A stretch of DNA of 64,000 nucleotides, from positions 123,593 to 187,592 of the forward strand of contig NZ_BOLS01000003.1 of NCBI RefSeq assembly GCF_016861785.1, read 5' to 3'. The stretch comes from Lacticaseibacillus mingshuiensis (GTDB lineage: Bacteria > Bacillota > Bacilli > Lactobacillales > Lactobacillaceae). The notes under the pieces are model-generated. The model had not been told where the DNA came from, ran no database searches, and saw only the letters and a list, made by a program, of their open reading frames with translations. Each line of letters begins with the position of its first letter. The first letter of the stretch is position 1. The translations under genes were made by a program, and so were the position numbers. Shown in pieces: positions 37,920 through 46,458 of the stretch.

Positions 37920-40900
37920 TTACTTGAAAGTAACTTTGACTGTCTGTATTTCAAATGGCTTAAACGGCACGGTCACCGACCGACCGTCTTCGCTGATGGT
38001 CAGTGGGGTCTGCTCATTTTCCAGCAGGTCGCAGATGGCGGCGCTGGCCAGCGGTTTGGCAAAGGTCCAGGTCGCCTGGCTTGCGGCGTCTGCGAACTCA
38101 TAGCCGCGCAGGATGGTGGCATCGCTGTCCTCGGCGACTTTGATGGTATCGATCAGGACGTCATCCTTGTCGCAGGTGACAAACGGTGCGGTCTCGCTGG
38201 CCGCATAGCCAGGCCAAACGATCGGCTGGTTGTTCAGCGCCAGCGCAGCCTGCATCGTGCCCGCTTGGACCCAGTCGCCGGCATGCGGCATCAAGGTGTA
38301 GGTGAAATGATCCGCGCCTGTGTCGGCTTCCGGATCCGGCATCGTCGGGCAGCGGTGCAGCGACAGGCCGAGATGCTGATAGGCGGCATCATAGCCGTAC
38401 TTCGCGTCGGTCAAAATACTCAGGCCATAGCCGCGATCGGAGAGATCCGCCCACAGCTGGGCCGGTACCTCGAATTTGGCCTGTTCCCAGGATGTATTCT
38501 TGTTGACCGGCCGTTTGAGGGTCCCGAACTGAATGTCATACGTCGCATTGTCGGCGTTCACATCCACCGCATTTTCGCTGCGCAACAGCATGTGGTCGTC
38601 GTGCCAGTCGAGGTCCGTTTCAACCGCAATCTGCGTGGTGCCATGCGTGAAGTGCCAGCGCTGGTCGATCAGCGACTGGCCGAAGCGACGAACGATGTGC
38701 AGGATATCCTCCAGCGGGCCGCGGCTTTCGATCGTTGCGCTGACGACCTCGCTGACCGGCCAGGACTTCGCGTGATACGTGCTGTCGATATTCCAGGCGT
38801 CGTATTCCGTCGGCAGATCCTGGTAGACGACGAGTTCATTGAGCTTGCCGCCCGCCGGCACGACCTCGCGCCCGGCGTGTTTGTCGATCAGGCTGGTGAT
38901 GGCAAAATTCGCATCGAACGTGACCGCTAGATCCGCGGTCTCAAACGACGTCCCAAGAGGCTCTTCTGCTGGCAGGGCCGCGGCCGCTTCAGTGCCAGTC
39001 GTGATCGTCGTCATGGAAAATGGGGCGGCGGCTGGTACCCGCACCAGCGCCCTTGCGTCGGCCAGATGCTGCACCGGCAGCGGCTTGCCCGCCACGCTGG
39101 CCGTTTGCGTCAGGCTCAGCGGTAAGACCACATCCATGTCGCGCGTCTCGCCCAGTGGGTTGTACAGCGTGATGGCATCCGTCTGGGCGGTCAGGTGATC
39201 CGTCGCAACAGCGGCCAGGATCTTGTCCAGCTCAGCAAAGCCCTTGGCGTAATCCTTGTCCGTTTGATCGTAGACTTCTTTGATCGAACTGCCAGGCAAA
39301 ACGTCGTGGAACTGGTTCATCATGGTGCGCTCCCAAATGTCATCGAGCGTTTCGTGATGGGCGGCCGCTCCCGGCACCGTGGCCAACAGCTTCTCGGTGG
39401 CGGACAAAAGCGCCTCAATGGCCCGGTTGTTGTGTTTATTTTTCGCAAGGCTTGTGAAGACGCCGCGGTGGAACTCGAAATACATTTCCCCCATCCAGGT
39501 CGGCACTTCGCCGGGATGTTCGGCGAGCTGCGCGGCCAGGTGGTCAAAGTATTCGGCCGCGCCGGCGTTTTTGATGCGCGGCATGCCGGCAATGCCCTGC
39601 TTGAACCGCTTGAGGTATTCCATCATCTCGGCAGTCGGGCCACCCCCGCCATCGCCCCAGCCGTATGCGACCAAAACGGAGTCGGAGACGTCTTTTTGCC
39701 GGTACTTGTCCCAGGTCTTCTTGAGGACGTTCGGGGTGACGAGGCCGGAATAGGTGGAGTACCACTCGTTGAGGCTCCAGAATTCGGAGATGGTGTTGAT
39801 GATGTGGGCAACGACTTTGGATCCATCGATGCCTTGCCAGTAAAAACTGGTGTCCGGCCAGATATTCGTATCGTTCCAGGCGAGCTTGGTGGTCATGAAA
39901 TAATCCACGCCGGCCTTTTTCATGATCTGCGGCAAGGCGCCGGTATAGCCAAACGCATCCGGCAGCCAGAGCACGCGCGAGTCGAGGTCAAATTCCTTCT
40001 TGAAGAACCGCTTGCCGTACAAGATCTGGCGGACCAGCGACTCCCCGGATGGCAGGTTGGTGTCAGGCTCGACCCACATGGCCCCCTCTGGCTCCCAGCG
40101 GCCGTCCTTGACCGCCTGCTTGATCTGGGCATACTCCTCGGGGTATTTTTCCTTGATCCACTTGTAGAGCTGCGGTGAGCTGTGCATGAACTGAAAATCG
40201 GGATACTGCTTCATCAGATTCAGCACGGTCGCCCAGCTGCGGTTGGCCTTTTCAACGGTCTGGCGAATCGGCCACAGCCACGCCATATCGATATGCGTGT
40301 GCCCGATGGCGTAGATCGTCCCGTTTTTCGCATCCGGCGCCTCGTCGAGTTGGCTGTGCAGGAGGTCAGACGCCTGGCGCAAGCTCTGCTCGTAGTCATC
40401 CGAATACGGCGCGCGCAGGTCGACAAGATTGGCCGCCGCCTCCAGCGCGCGGTGGTAGCGATTGTCCAAATTATCGTCGCTGTCGACATTTTGCCAGCAG
40501 CCCAGATACGTCATGAAGTCAAAATAGGTCGTCCAGCTCTGTTCATCCAGCCAAAACGCCTCGATGTCGACGGGGAACTGCTTGTCGTCGCGCCCAGCAT
40601 AGATCTGCAGGCGCAGGTTGATCTGATCGTTGACCACCCAGCTCGGCTCAACGCGCGTGGTGCGGTGATTGACGTCCAAGCCTTGGACCAACTCATCGCC
40701 GATAAATAATTTCATCTGCGGATTACGACTATTGTCATCGTTGTACCCGCGCGTCGCGATCGACAGCGCATAATGGCGGCTTGCATCGTAATCGGGCAGC
40801 GGCACCGTGGCGGTCATATCGTAATTACCATCGGCCTTGCCAAAATAGTCCCCGGCATGATAGTCGCGGGTGGGCATATCGCCGCCAACCGTTGCCTTGG

Positions 40901-40982
40901 AAAAAGGATAATGTGCGCGCTGAATGTTGTCCTTCAACGCTTCCGCGATGCGGGAGATTCGTTTAAAACTCGCTTCGTTCAT
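37920..40982 (-). CDS. GH38 alpha-mannosidase (first copy)
   Basis: A 1020-residue family-38 enzyme of the long (eukaryotic Man2C1-like) type. An N-terminal beta domain (1-215) precedes the catalytic domain: zinc-site GHTHIDMAW with His228, His230 and Asp232, and nucleophile Asp342 in LPDAFGYTGALPQI. A middle helical bundle and C-terminal beta-sandwiches follow. It removes alpha-mannosyl residues from N-glycan cores or mannans and is a Zn-dependent retaining enzyme. No signal peptide, so cytoplasmic. CTGGAGGC precedes the ATG. It differs strongly from the second GH38 at 48.4 kb. Confidence 0.93.
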   Translation of the reverse strand: MNEASFKRISRIAEALKDNIQRAHYPFSKATVGGDMPTRDYHAGDYFGKADGNYDMTATVPLPDYDASRHYALSIATRGYNDDNSRNPQMKLFIGDELVQGLDVNHRTTRVEPSWVVNDQINLRLQIYAGRDDKQFPVDIEAFWLDEQSWTTYFDFMTYLGCWQNVDSDDNLDNRYHRALEAAANLVDLRAPYSDDYEQSLRQASDLLHSQLDEAPDAKNGTIYAIGHTHIDMAWLWPIRQTVEKANRSWATVLNLMKQYPDFQFMHSSPQLYKWIKEKYPEEYAQIKQAVKDGRWEPEGAMWVEPDTNLPSGESLVRQILYGKRFFKKEFDLDSRVLWLPDAFGYTGALPQIMKKAGVDYFMTTKLAWNDTNIWPDTSFYWQGIDGSKVVAHIINTISEFWSLNEWYSTYSGLVTPNVLKKTWDKYRQKDVSDSVLVAYGWGDGGGGPTAEMMEYLKRFKQGIAGMPRIKNAGAAEYFDHLAAQLAEHPGEVPTWMGEMYFEFHRGVFTSLAKNKHNNRAIEALLSATEKLLATVPGAAAHHETLDDIWERTMMNQFHDVLPGSSIKEVYDQTDKDYAKGFAELDKILAAVATDHLTAQTDAITLYNPLGETRDMDVVLPLSLTQTASVAGKPLPVQHLADARALVRVPAAAPFSMTTITTGTEAAAALPAEEPLGTSFETADLAVTFDANFAITSLIDKHAGREVVPAGGKLNELVVYQDLPTEYDAWNIDSTYHAKSWPVSEVVSATIESRGPLEDILHIVRRFGQSLIDQRWHFTHGTTQIAVETDLDWHDDHMLLRSENAVDVNADNATYDIQFGTLKRPVNKNTSWEQAKFEVPAQLWADLSDRGYGLSILTDAKYGYDAAYQHLGLSLHRCPTMPDPEADTGADHFTYTLMPHAGDWVQAGTMQAALALNNQPIVWPGYAASETAPFVTCDKDDVLIDTIKVAEDSDATILRGYEFADAASQATWTFAKPLASAAICDLLENEQTPLTISEDGRSVTVPFKPFEIQTVKVTFK

Positions 40983-41098
40983 ACATTGCCTCCAGGAATA
41001 TGGAAAATTGAGATGTGTGTGATGTGTGGGTAGTGGTTATAGGTTTGGAAAGTGCGGTATGCGGGACGGTTTCAGGGCCGGATCGTCTAGCCGACCGA

Positions 41099-41249
41099 CC
41101 ATCCCGCGAGCCTCCGCACCCTTTTCTTAGTCGGGCTCCGCCGAGCAGGTCTGAGACGTCTAGCTGGCGTGGGCACTCGAGGCGAAGTGCGCCTCAAGCG
41201 CCCACGCCAGACTAGCCGCTCAGACCTAAGCGCTCGGCTCCGCACCCTC
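41099..41249. repeat. Nested-hairpin intergenic repeat, locus F
   Basis: Borders CCTCCGCACCCTTTT (left) and GGCTCCGCACCCTC (right) enclose one hairpin. GGTCTGAG pairs with CAGACC, GTCTAG with CTAGC, TGGCGTGGGC with GCCCACGCCA, and apical GAGGCG with CGCCTC. It fills the gap between the GH38 promoter and the terminator of the second binding-protein gene. Confidence 0.87.
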
Positions 41250-41285
41250 AAAAAAAGGCACCGATGTCAGCCATCGATACCTTTT
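41250..41285 (-). terminator. Terminator of the glycan importer operon
   Basis: Minus-strand stem GGTATCGATG / CATCGGTGCC (two wobble pairs) with seven T residues. Confidence 0.75.
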
Positions 41286-41303
41286 GATTAGGGAGGCACT
41301 TAG

Positions 41304-42776
41304 TTACTTGCTTGCAAGGAAGGCGTCATACTGCTTTTGCAGGGACTTTTGCACTTTATCCCAGCCGGCAGCCTTGAGTTCCTTGTCCATCTGTTTAACG
41401 GTCGTTGTCGGATCGGCAGTCCCGGTGTTCAGAATGTCAGCGTACTTGCTCATGACGTTCGAAACGTTGGTCAGCTCGGTCTTCACATCATCCGTTGTCG
41501 GGTTGAAGCCCAGCGTTGCGGAGTCCTTGGCAGACTTGATGGAGCTGTCGCGGGTCGCAATATCGTCAGGTGTGATGTTGGACTTGGTGTAAAGCAGACG
41601 GTTGTTACCAGTCAGCCATGCGCCAAGCGCCTTGGTTGCATCGTAGCCTTTAAGCGTTTCGATCTGGCCGTTGTCCTTGTTCGTGAACTTCCACTGCTGG
41701 CCTTCAACACCCCATACCAGGATGTTTTCAAGCTTCTTATCAGTGTTGATCGCGTTCATGACCTGCATGGCTTCCTTCTTGTGGTTGGAAGTCTTGCTCA
41801 TGACATAAACGGCCATCTGTGCATCAGAAGTCTGCTTGTAGGCATCGGTGAACTTGTTGACAATGATGTCCTTGCCATTCGCCGCCGTCTTCAACGCATT
41901 GTTACCATAGTCGAATGGGCCGACCGTCTGGTTCTGAACGAACCAAGTGTCATCCGCCGCATTGTATGTGGTGGATGAGGTCGCGGCATCCTTTGGCAGG
42001 TAGCCGGCTTGGTAATACTTGTGCAGCGTCTTCATGTCGTCCATCATTTCCTTGGTGTCATACTGGTTGACGACCTTGGTGGACTTGCCCGAAGCGTCGA
42101 TCGCAAATGGGAAGTTGTTCCCCAGCGGATAAGACATTGCCTTCAGGGAGATACGTGCACCCTTGACCAGTGGGAAGGCCACGACGTTCGGGTTCTTTTC
42201 GTGGAATTCCTTCAAAACTGGCTCGAGTGACTGATACGAATCAACTTTGGAGACGTCGATGCCGTACTTCTTGGTGAAGGTCGGGTTAAAGACGAAAGCC
42301 TGCTGAGAAAAGACGTTGGCGTTGGTTGGGAAACCATAGATCTTGCCATCGACTTTGACACCTTGCCAGTACGCAGGATCGATCGCGTCATAAGCTTCCT
42401 TGGCGTTGTCCTTGATCAATGAGGTCAAGTCCTGGAAAACACCTTTGGACGCATTGGCTGCGTAGTCCTGAGAAAAGGCCAAGTCATAGGACTCACCAGA
42501 AGTGACCATAACGTTGAACTTCTGGCCATAATCGCCCCAGTCGATCTGCTTGATCTTCAGTTCGATGTTCGGATACTTCTTTTGAAGTTCCTTGTTCGCG
42601 GCGGCCATCAGCTTTGTTTCGTTCTGAATGCCACTGCCTGGTTGGATCATCGTCACAACGGTCTTGCTGCTGCTTCCCCCGTTGCTGCTACTGCTACCGT
42701 TGCTACCGCAAGCTGCCAGCAAAATGGCACTGGCCGAAGCGGCGGCGATCATCAAAACACGCTTAGAATAATGCAT
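41304..42776 (-). CDS. Extracellular solute-binding lipoprotein of the glycan importer (LplA-like)
   Basis: A 490-residue sugar-binding lipoprotein. The signal peptide ends in LAAC (lipidated Cys23), then a Gly/Ser linker, then the family-1 fold (ending VQKSLQKQYDAFLASK). It is the third gene of an operon behind two permeases, the usual order for LplBCA-type importers of large oligosaccharides. It resembles the orphan binding protein at 32.8 kb along its whole length (for example KIYGFPTNANVFSQ in both), so they are paralogues. No ATPase is nearby; a shared MsmK-like ATPase is probable. Confidence 0.92.
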   Translation of the reverse strand: MHYSKRVLMIAAASASAILLAACGSNGSSSSNGGSSSKTVVTMIQPGSGIQNETKLMAAANKELQKKYPNIELKIKQIDWGDYGQKFNVMVTSGESYDLAFSQDYAANASKGVFQDLTSLIKDNAKEAYDAIDPAYWQGVKVDGKIYGFPTNANVFSQQAFVFNPTFTKKYGIDVSKVDSYQSLEPVLKEFHEKNPNVVAFPLVKGARISLKAMSYPLGNNFPFAIDASGKSTKVVNQYDTKEMMDDMKTLHKYYQAGYLPKDAATSSTTYNAADDTWFVQNQTVGPFDYGNNALKTAANGKDIIVNKFTDAYKQTSDAQMAVYVMSKTSNHKKEAMQVMNAINTDKKLENILVWGVEGQQWKFTNKDNGQIETLKGYDATKALGAWLTGNNRLLYTKSNITPDDIATRDSSIKSAKDSATLGFNPTTDDVKTELTNVSNVMSKYADILNTGTADPTTTVKQMDKELKAAGWDKVQKSLQKQYDAFLASK

Positions 42777-42855
42777 GAATGAACCCCTCCGTGGATTTAT
42801 TTAAAACTGGACAAACTTTTCATAACGCCTGGAACACAAGATTAGGTAAAACGGA

Positions 42856-43773
42856 TCAGCCCTTGACCCCGCCAATGGTCATACCCTTGACGAAGTACTT
42901 CTGGAAGAATGGGTAGGTCAATGCAATTGGCAAGGTCGCCACAACTACGACCGCGAACTGCATGGATTCCGTTGGGAGCTGGGATGCGATCTGGGCAGCG
43001 CCGCCCTGAGCGGCTTGCTGCGACAAGATCTGAATGTTGTTTTGAATTTTGACCAGCAAGTACTGCAACGGAATGATGTTGCTGGAACTCGTATACAACA
43101 GGGCGTTGAACCAATCGTTCCAGTAGCTGAGCGTCGTGAACAAGGAAATGGTCGCGATGCCAGGTACCGCAAGCGGCACAACAATGCTGCGGAAGGTGCG
43201 GAACTCGGATGCCCCATCCATCCGGGCACTTTCGATGATCGCCTCAGGAACGCTGGTCTTGAAGAACGTCCGCATGATCAAAACGTTCCAGACTGAGAAG
43301 CTCATCGGCAAGATCAAGGCCCAGATATTATCTGACAGGTTCAACATCTTGGTGACAACCAAGTAAGTCGGCACCATGCCAGGTGTGAACAGCATGGAGA
43401 TCAGGGCAAAAACGGTAAAGAACCGAGCAAAGTGGAAGTTCGGCCGGGAGATCGCATACGCGTAGGTCGAAACGAACGTGGAGTTGATGATGGTCCCGAC
43501 GATGGTGACAAACAAGGTGACACCCAGGGACGTCATGAGCTGACCGCCCATGCTGCCGAGGTATTCATAAGCGCCAAACGACCAGTGTTTTGGCCAGAAT
43601 TGGTAGCCATACAAGGTGATGTCGCTTTCCTTGGTCAGTGACAAAACAACGATGAACAGGAATGGTGCCACACAGCTGATCGCAAAGAGGGCTAAGAAAA
43701 TGTTGAAGAACACGTTGGTTCCGTAGCTAAATTTGCGAATCTCTTCTGAAGTAATGTGCCTTTTTTTCCGCAA
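42856..43773 (-). CDS. Sugar ABC transporter permease (LplC/YtcP type)
   Basis: A 305-residue MalG-like permease with six membrane spans and the EAA loop around EAIIESARMDGASEFRTFRSIVVPLAVPGI, which contacts the ATPase. The start is TTG at 43773, chosen because GGGAGGG lies eight bases upstream. It is the second gene of the importer operon. It pairs with the LplB-type permease to form the channel for the oligosaccharide captured by the adjacent lipoprotein. Confidence 0.93.
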   Translation of the reverse strand: MRKKRHITSEEIRKFSYGTNVFFNIFLALFAISCVAPFLFIVVLSLTKESDITLYGYQFWPKHWSFGAYEYLGSMGGQLMTSLGVTLFVTIVGTIINSTFVSTYAYAISRPNFHFARFFTVFALISMLFTPGMVPTYLVVTKMLNLSDNIWALILPMSFSVWNVLIMRTFFKTSVPEAIIESARMDGASEFRTFRSIVVPLAVPGIATISLFTTLSYWNDWFNALLYTSSSNIIPLQYLLVKIQNNIQILSQQAAQGGAAQIASQLPTESMQFAVVVVATLPIALTYPFFQKYFVKGMTIGGVKG

Positions 43774-43789
43774 AACGTGTCCCTCCCCT

Positions 43790-44770
43790 CTAGAACAATG
43801 CGGCGTCTGGCTGACGCTTGCGAACGATCAAGTTGGTGATGATGATCAGCGCGGCCCCGACAACGGACTGAACCAGCCCTGCGGCGGTCGACATGCCGAT
43901 ATCATTGGTGGTGGTCAACGCACGATAGATGTAAGTATCAAACGTCTGCGTGACGTTGATCAGCGTCCCGGATGTTCGTGGTAGCAAGTAGAACAGCCCG
44001 AAGTCGGAACGGAAGATCCCGCCGATGTTCAAGATCAGCATCAATGTCGCAACTGGCATGATATGTGGCAGTGTGACATTGCGGATCTGTTGCCACTTGT
44101 TGGCACCATCGATCATCGCGGCGTCATAGTATGACGGGTCGATCCCGCTGGCAGTGGCGAAGTAGAGAATACTGTTGTAGCCGATGCCCTTCCAAACACC
44201 CATAAAGATGATAATGAAAGGCCAGAACTGCGGCGCGTTGTAGAAGTCGATCGCGGTCCCACCGCCACCAGTGATCCAGTGGTTGATGATCCCTTTGTCC
44301 GTGCTCAGGAAGGCATAAACGAAGTATGCCAGGATGGCCCAAGACAAGAAGTACGGGAACAGCATCGATGTTTGATAAACGCGCAGCGCCCGGTGGTTAC
44401 GCAACTGACTCATGACGATCCCAAAGAAGATCGCGAAGAAGAAATTTAATAGCAGGAATGTCAGACTGTACCCGACGGTGTTACGCAAGACCAGCATGAA
44501 ATCCGCTGACTTGAAGAAAAATTCAAAGTTCTTGAACCCGACAAACGGACTGGTGAGCAGGCTCCAGAGGAACCCTTTTTCCGAATATTGGAAGTTCTGG
44601 AATGCGACGACGTTGGCAAACACTGGAATGTAGAAAAAGATGATCAGGAACAATGTCCCAGGCAAAACGAACAACAGATAGGTCTTGTTTTCGTTGACCT
44701 TTTGGAAAAAGTTCTTCTTCTTTTTCTTGGTCCGTACCGGTGCTTGTTCAATAGCGGCACTATTTTCCAC
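43790..44770 (-). CDS. Sugar ABC transporter permease (LplB type)
   Basis: A 326-residue MalF-like permease with a basic N-terminus (RTKKKKKNFFQK), six membrane spans and the EAA loop around YYDAAMIDGANKWQQIRNVTLPHI. The start is GTG at 44770 behind GGGGGAGGG. It is the first gene of the importer operon; its promoter carries the operator shared with the GH125/repressor gap. It would form the membrane channel with the next gene. Confidence 0.93.
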   Translation of the reverse strand: MENSAAIEQAPVRTKKKKKNFFQKVNENKTYLLFVLPGTLFLIIFFYIPVFANVVAFQNFQYSEKGFLWSLLTSPFVGFKNFEFFFKSADFMLVLRNTVGYSLTFLLLNFFFAIFFGIVMSQLRNHRALRVYQTSMLFPYFLSWAILAYFVYAFLSTDKGIINHWITGGGGTAIDFYNAPQFWPFIIIFMGVWKGIGYNSILYFATASGIDPSYYDAAMIDGANKWQQIRNVTLPHIMPVATLMLILNIGGIFRSDFGLFYLLPRTSGTLINVTQTFDTYIYRALTTTNDIGMSTAAGLVQSVVGAALIIITNLIVRKRQPDAALF

Positions 44771-44793
44771 GTTGACCCTCCCCCTTACTTAAC

Positions 44794-44835
44794 TGATAAC
44801 GGTTACATTGTAGAAAACGGTTGTTCCGATGCCAA
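44794..44835 (-). promoter_or_regulatory. Importer promoter with paired repressor operators
   Basis: On the minus strand, TTGGCA (complement of 44830-44835) and TACAAT (complement of 44807-44812) are 17 bases apart, a near-ideal promoter. TGATAACGGTTAC (44794-44806) lies directly downstream of the -10, and the related GAAAACGGTTGTT (44813-44825) lies in the spacer. The first is identical to the motif at 52805-52817, so one repressor probably controls both sites. Confidence 0.7.
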
Positions 44836-44935
44836 TATACATATTTAAGAGATTAGTGTCCAAATTAAAGTCTCGGAAGTTTCAAAAGTGTCGCAACCCG
44901 GAAACACAGGGCTTCGGCAGCCGCATTCGGGCAAC

Positions 44936-44960
44936 AAAAAAACGGGCATCGCGGCCCGTT
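44936..44960 (-). terminator. Terminator of the YesL-like gene
   Basis: Minus-strand stem ACGGG / CCCGT followed by seven T residues. Confidence 0.8.
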
Positions 44961-44968
44961 TCGGTGAC

Positions 44969-45574
44969 TTACTTGACTTGTTTATCGACAAACTTGTACC
45001 ACTTGGTCGACATGTACGAGGTCCAGACCAATACGCCTGGCACACTGAGAAACAGAATCAGGCCCGGCCATTTGGCACTGACCACAATGATGATGATCAG
45101 CCCTGCCCAAAACAGCAAGAGCCGCGGGAAACTGGCGAAAAATTGGCCCGCTGCCAGACGCAGCGCCGGTTTAAAGCTTACATCATAATGACTGTGCACC
45201 CCGTTCAGGAACAGCCAGAGACTGGCCACCAGAAGCAGTGCGAAAATGAGAATGAAGGTAATGACCAGCATCCAGATCACTTTAAGTTGCAAGGCGAGAT
45301 AGAGGTTATACCCCAAAATCGCGCTGACCGCCGCAAAACCCCAGAATTCCAAGTTGGCTTGCTTGAACACTTTTTTATAAACGGCCCAGACATCTTTGAA
45401 ATGATATTGCCGGTATTCCCACTGGTTCTGGTCGAACACCTCTGCGATCGTGCGATACGCCGGCCCGATGCCGAGCACGACCACCCCGCACAAGGTGAAG
45501 ACCCAGAAGAAGAAGCTGAGCATCAGCAGGACATAGACTTTAATAAAAATATTTTGTGAGGCCTTCCCGATCAC
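44969..45574 (-). CDS. YesL-like (DUF624) membrane protein
   Basis: A protein of about 201 residues with five or six hydrophobic spans and the pattern of the YesL/DUF624 family. These are usually linked to YesMN two-component systems and oligosaccharide ABC transporters; molecular role unknown. An ATG at 45586 has the AAAGGA box touching it, so I prefer the GTG at 45574, 11 bases downstream of that box. The minus-strand upstream region contains TGTGCTACACT, the extended -10 seen elsewhere. Its place beside the importer supports a glycan-uptake link. Confidence 0.8.
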   Translation of the reverse strand: MIGKASQNIFIKVYVLLMLSFFFWVFTLCGVVVLGIGPAYRTIAEVFDQNQWEYRQYHFKDVWAVYKKVFKQANLEFWGFAAVSAILGYNLYLALQLKVIWMLVITFILIFALLLVASLWLFLNGVHSHYDVSFKPALRLAAGQFFASFPRLLLFWAGLIIIIVVSAKWPGLILFLSVPGVLVWTSYMSTKWYKFVDKQVK

Positions 45575-45586
45575 GAGCGGCACCAT

Positions 45587-45970
45587 CCTTTATTTCGATT
45601 TGCCTTTCCAGTGTAGCACAGCCTTTCAAGTCCCCGAGCGAAAAAAATGCGGCGACCCCGCCAAATCGGTCCAAAGCCTGAGAGACAGATTCCCGCGTTG
45701 CAAGGCGTCACGCGTCGCGCACAAAAATGGCCGGTGCCAATTTCGAGGCAGCGTGCCGCCAACAGCCGCATCCTGTCCCACCATGTATATTTTGTTTTTA
45801 TTTAGCCAAATGCGATGGTGGAAAATTCATTTCACGACGGGTTAATGGTCAAAATCAGGAAAACTGTTCATTATCGCAAAAATACTGAACAAATCATGTA
45901 TAAACGTCAACCGTCGAGATCGGAATTTCAAATAATTCTTACGAATGTTGACAGAAATTCCCTTTAAAAT
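45587..45970. other. Gene-free stretch before the structured RNA
   Basis: It becomes AT-rich towards the right end. No coding region with a ribosome binding site was seen. The only signal is the extended -10 (45610-45620, minus strand) for the YesL-like gene. Confidence 0.4.
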
Positions 45971-45974
45971 CCGA

Positions 45975-46006
45975 TTGACGTATCCGCTTACCGGGGTTAT
46001 TATAAT
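45975..46006 (+). promoter_or_regulatory. Strong promoter of the structured RNA
   Basis: TTGACG (45975-45980) with TATTAT at 17 bases (45998-46003), overlapping a perfect TATAAT (46001-46006). No operator-like repeat was seen, suggesting constitutive expression. Confidence 0.7.
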
Positions 46007-46010
46007 CTCG

Positions 46011-46391
46011 ACACTGAGAGGCGTGGAGGAGCTGGCCACGAGTTCTCTCCCAGCGTCGGTCAGTCCGGCGGGAGACAACCCGCGACCCACCCCGAGCGAC
46101 GCAATGACGGTTACCTGCAGTAAGGGGGTAACCCAAAGGGCTAAACGGACCCAGTGCTGAAAGGCACCGGAAAAATGTACCACCGCATTTCTAACTGAAT
46201 AAGTTCCCTAACACCGACGGGAGGAATCTCGAAAATGAAGAGGGAAAGGGATCCAACCTAAAATTTGGCAGGTCGGAGGAGACTTCGGCCTGTTTGCTGT
46301 GCCCTCGAAACGGTGGCACCTGTGCACAAGCTGTTAAATCATCGAGAACCACCAAAAAGGCCTGGACAAGAATTTTTGTCCAGACCTTTTT
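46011..46391 (+). ncRNA. Structured non-coding RNA, about 380 nt, class not assigned
   Basis: A free-standing transcript with a consensus promoter and a strong terminator (CTGGACA / TTGTCCAG then TTTTT, 46354-46391). Visible stems include GAGAG / CTCTC around CGTGG / CCACG, GCGTCG / CGACGC enclosing GCGGG / CCCGC, GGTTACC / GGTAACC, GTGC / GCAC, AAATG / CATTT, and a CAGG / CCTG stem with GGAGGAGACTTC in its loop. No open frame carries a ribosome binding site. It lacks the conserved cores of RNase P, tmRNA, 6S and SRP RNA that I looked for. A raiA-like or other Firmicutes ornate RNA is possible but unproven. Confidence 0.65.
46354..46391. terminator. Bidirectional terminator between the structured RNA and GH20
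   Basis: Stem AAAAAGG-CTGGACA / TTGTCCAG-CCTTTTT, with A- and T-runs serving both the RNA and the convergent GH20 gene. Confidence 0.85.
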
Positions 46392-46458
46392 GCGTTCAGT
46401 CAGAAACCGATTCGCAGCGCGGCAATTGCACGTCCTCAGGAAACACGGTCACAACAGA

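Noticed and set aside
46121..46200. T-box leader
   Set aside because: The antiterminator signature AGGGUGGNACCGCG is absent, and no aminoacyl-tRNA synthetase or amino acid gene follows.
46011..46391. RNase P RNA, tmRNA, 6S or SRP RNA
   Set aside because: None of the conserved cores I know (GAGGAAAGUCC and ACAGAAU of RNase P, the CCA end and tag of tmRNA, the GGUCAGG/AAGCAGC loop of SRP RNA, the open bubble of 6S) can be found in the sequence.
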